Shown piece after piece: positions 62,062 through 64,000 of a stretch of 64,000 bases of DNA. Origin of the DNA: Myxococcus stipitatus. Its GTDB lineage: Bacteria > Myxococcota > Myxococcia > Myxococcales > Myxococcaceae. Each line of letters opens with the position of its first letter. Position 1 is the stretch's first letter. The stretch lies in contig NZ_CP102770.1 of assembly GCF_038561935.1 (NCBI RefSeq), positions 7,130,001 to 7,194,000 on the forward strand, in the 5' to 3' direction. The position numbers and the translations under genes are program-made. Under the pieces are notes generated by a model. That model saw only the letters and a list, made by a program, of their open reading frames with translations, searched no databases and was not told the origin of the DNA.

Positions 62062-62832
62062 TCAGTCCCGAAGCTCCAGCCACACCGGCGCATGGTCCGA
62101 GGGCTGCTTGCCCTTGCGAGCCTCCCGGTCCGTGTCCGCCCCCGTCAGTCGAGGCACCAGCTGCGCGGACACGTACAGGTGGTCGATGCGCAGGCCCCGG
62201 TTCTTCGGGAAGGCCAGCATCCGGTAGTCCCACCACGAGAAGCGCTGCGTGTCGGGATACAGCTTCCGGTACGCATCCGACAGCCCGAAGGCGCACAGGC
62301 GCTGAAGCGCGTCGCGCTCCCGCACCGAGCAGAGCGTCTGCCCCTCCCACTCCTTCGGGTCATAGACGTCGATGTCCTCGGGCGCGATGTTCCAGTCGCC
62401 GCCGAGCACCAGCGCCTCATCGGGGTTGTGCCGCGTGTCCAGGTAGCGCCGAAGCCGGCCGTACCACTCGAGCTTGTACTCGTACTGCGGTGAGTCCAAC
62501 GACTGCCCGTTGGGCGCGTACGCGCTCACCACGCGGATGCCCCCCACCGTCGCGGCGATGAGGCGCGCGTGCGTGTCATCCACGCCGTCCGACAGCCCCT
62601 TCACCACGTCGCGAGGCTCCTCCTTCGCCAGGATGGCCACGCCGTTGTAGGTCTTCTGCCCGTGGACCGCCGCGTGGTAGCCGGCCGCGCGCACGGCCTC
62701 CATCGGGAAGTCGTCCTCCGTGCACTTCAGCTCCTGAAGGCACAGCACATCCGGCTGCGCGCTCTTCAGCCACTCGAGCAGCCGCTCCTGACGCGCCCGC
62801 ACCGAGTTCACATTCCAGGTGGCGATTTTCAT
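62062..62832 (-). CDS. xthA: Exodeoxyribonuclease III (AP endonuclease)
   Basis: 256 residues from the ATG at 62832, chosen because MKIATWNVNSVRAR is the conserved beginning. Motifs: CLQELKC (metal Glu), AYAPNGQ, GGDWNIAPEDIDV, WWDYR and the closing SDHAPVW (His). Normal length for XthA. Removes 3' blocks and cuts at abasic sites in base-excision repair. A longer upstream frame overlaps unrelated sequence and was rejected. Confidence 0.95.
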   Translation of the reverse strand: MKIATWNVNSVRARQERLLEWLKSAQPDVLCLQELKCTEDDFPMEAVRAAGYHAAVHGQKTYNGVAILAKEEPRDVVKGLSDGVDDTHARLIAATVGGIRVVSAYAPNGQSLDSPQYEYKLEWYGRLRRYLDTRHNPDEALVLGGDWNIAPEDIDVYDPKEWEGQTLCSVRERDALQRLCAFGLSDAYRKLYPDTQRFSWWDYRMLAFPKNRGLRIDHLYVSAQLVPRLTGADTDREARKGKQPSDHAPVWLELRD

Positions 62833-62932
62833 CGCGGGCACCGTCGCACGCCACCCACGCCCTCGCCACGCTTTTTCCCCTCGCGTGCGGCCGCGAAGCC
62901 ACACCGCGTCTCACGTCCCCAAGGGAAGGCGC

Positions 62933-62948
62933 TGGCACGGCCATCGCA
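62933..62948 (+). promoter_or_regulatory. Candidate sigma-54 promoter
   Basis: TGGCAC-N5-TCGCA keeps the invariant GG of the -24 and GC of the -12 element with correct spacing; one mismatch in the -12 box. It points at the TPR gene at 63029, leaving a leader of about 70 nt that contains GCGCCC-N5-GGGCGC and GGAGGAC/GTCCTCC hairpins. Confidence 0.5.
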
Positions 62949-63028
62949 ATAGCCCCAGGTGGGAGGACGCCCACAGGTGTCCTCCTGGAGCGCCCTTTCC
63001 GGGCGCCCCGCCTGGAGTCGAGGTCGCC

Positions 63029-64000
63029 ATGAGCCCGAGGACGAGGAAGGCCCCCCGCCGCACCCTGGGTTTCACCCTGCCCCCCACGCTGAAGAAGGCA
63101 CTGCTGCCCTCGTGCCTCGCCGCGCTGGGCCTGGCCGCATGGAGCGACGTCCCCATTCCGGCCGCCTGGCGCCCGTGGGTCGCCCTCGCGGAGCAGCAGG
63201 TGCGCACCGCGCCCAGGCCCGCCCCCGTGAGCGGCACGAGCCAAGGCTTCACCACCGCGCCCCTGCCCCTCCCGGCCCATGCCCCGGAGGTGCCGCGGGA
63301 GAACCTGGAGCCCGCGCCGCGCCCCGCGCCCGAGGACGCCCTGGCGATGTCGCATGAGCACACGCGCCGGGTGGACCACCTGAGCCGCGCGCGCTCCCTG
63401 AAGGACCTGGGCGACGTGTCCGGCGCGCTCACCGAGGTGCGCCGCGCATTGCATGACGACCCGGCCGACACGGACGCGCTCGCGATGGCCGCGCGGCTGG
63501 CCCGCCTCCACGGCCAGCTGGAGGTCGCGCTCGTCGCCTACGCCCGACTGGGCAACCTGGTGCCCGAGGAGGCTGGGGCGCTCGTCCAGCAGGCTCGCTT
63601 GCTCGTGTCCCAGGGGCGCCACGCGGAGGCCGTGCGCGTGGGTGAGGAGGCGGTGCTCCGCGCCCCGGAGGACGCGGAGGTGTACCAGGTGCTCGGACGC
63701 GCGCACCTGGGCGCGGGCGAGCTGAGCGCGGCCATCCTCCGCTTCCAGCAGGCGGTCCACCTGGACCCCGAGCATGGCTACGCCCTCAACAACCTCGGGT
63801 TCGCGTACCTGCGAGCCGGAGAGGACGCGAAGGCCGCCGAGGTGCTCGCCCAGGCCGCGCAACTGCTGCCCCACGTGGCCTACGTGCACAACAACCTGGG
63901 CGTGGCCTGGGAGCGGCTCGGGAAGAAGGACGAAGCCCGCGCCGCGTACGCGACCGCCACCCGGCTGTCGCCTCGCTACGTCCAGGCCCGCGTCAACGTG
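63029..64000 (+). CDS. TPR-repeat protein (3' end cut by window)
   Basis: At least 324 residues from the ATG at 63029; the frame runs off the right edge. A basic start and a hydrophobic stretch (LPSCLAALGLAAW) suggest a membrane anchor, followed by a Pro-rich linker and at least five TPR repeats from about residue 115 (for example VYQVLGRAHLGAGELSAA, YALNNLGFAYLRAGED, YVHNNLGVAWERLGKK). Likely a scaffold for protein assembly at the envelope. Preceded by a possible sigma-54 promoter. Confidence 0.8.
   Translation, partial: MSPRTRKAPRRTLGFTLPPTLKKALLPSCLAALGLAAWSDVPIPAAWRPWVALAEQQVRTAPRPAPVSGTSQGFTTAPLPLPAHAPEVPRENLEPAPRPAPEDALAMSHEHTRRVDHLSRARSLKDLGDVSGALTEVRRALHDDPADTDALAMAARLARLHGQLEVALVAYARLGNLVPEEAGALVQQARLLVSQGRHAEAVRVGEEAVLRAPEDAEVYQVLGRAHLGAGELSAAILRFQQAVHLDPEHGYALNNLGFAYLRAGEDAKAAEVLAQAAQLLPHVAYVHNNLGVAWERLGKKDEARAAYATATRLSPRYVQARVNV

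Overview
High-GC (about 70%) DNA from a myxobacterium, most likely Myxococcaceae (Myxococcus, Corallococcus or Pyxidicoccus). The evidence is gene content: an intact mrpA-mrpB-mrpC developmental locus, a Che3-type chemosensory operon with divergent crdA, a SitA6/SitI6-type outer-membrane-exchange toxin/immunity pair, many lipoproteins, TPR proteins and sigma-54 regulators. No rRNA, convincing tRNA, CRISPR array or insertion sequence was seen.

Layout. 1-5.7 kb: the C-terminally truncated end of a membrane/spermidine-synthase-like fusion gene, divergent from mrpAB, then mrpC behind an unusually readable control region (two MrpB-like dyads, two MrpC-like dyads, a -24/-12 element). 5.7-14.6 kb: aromatic amino acid hydroxylase, LysR regulator, membrane sulfatase, an outer-membrane-like protein coupled to a phosphoesterase lipoprotein, a small membrane protein, and a dgcN-dgcA pair for D-amino-acid (D-glutamate type) catabolism. 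14.6-18.6 kb: a lower-GC accessory stretch with a tandemly duplicated two-gene unit (small secreted Cys protein plus matrixin-like lipoprotein metalloprotease) and a frameshifted lipoprotein gene. 18.7-26.2 kb: MutS-like membrane ATPase, fadN-fadA beta-oxidation genes, M1 aminopeptidase. 26.2-29.7 kb: a DpnA-like orphan adenine methylase, rpmE, and a two-gene unit whose second gene has an in-frame TGA followed by a bacterial-SECIS-like hairpin, read here as a candidate selenoprotein. 29.8-41.6 kb: Che3-type operon (two CheW, two MCPs, hybrid CheA, CheB, CheR), crdB and crdA. 41.7-45.6 kb: accessory island with sitA/sitI and orphans. 45.7-64 kb: azlCD with a divergent XRE-cupin regulator, Hsp70-like gene, HMCES/YedK, a degenerate metallo-beta-lactamase-fold protein, a LytS/LytR pair, VOC protein, dGTPase-like protein, OmpA-like protein, GMC oxidoreductase, Arg-rich basic protein, two esterase lipoproteins, exonuclease III and a truncated TPR gene.

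How parts work together. MrpA/MrpB (kinase and sigma-54 activator) control mrpC, the master developmental regulator in Myxococcus. Che3 with CrdA controls entry into development in M. xanthus, so the window holds two linked developmental inputs. SitA/SitI acts in kin discrimination. The most novel item is the candidate selenoprotein at 27732-28874, a UshA-like protein whose conserved PCGC motif reads PCG-TGA with an 8-bp stem and GGUC-type loop starting 10 nt downstream. No sequence search was possible; family names rest on motif recognition, and the comparisons with M. xanthus are from memory.
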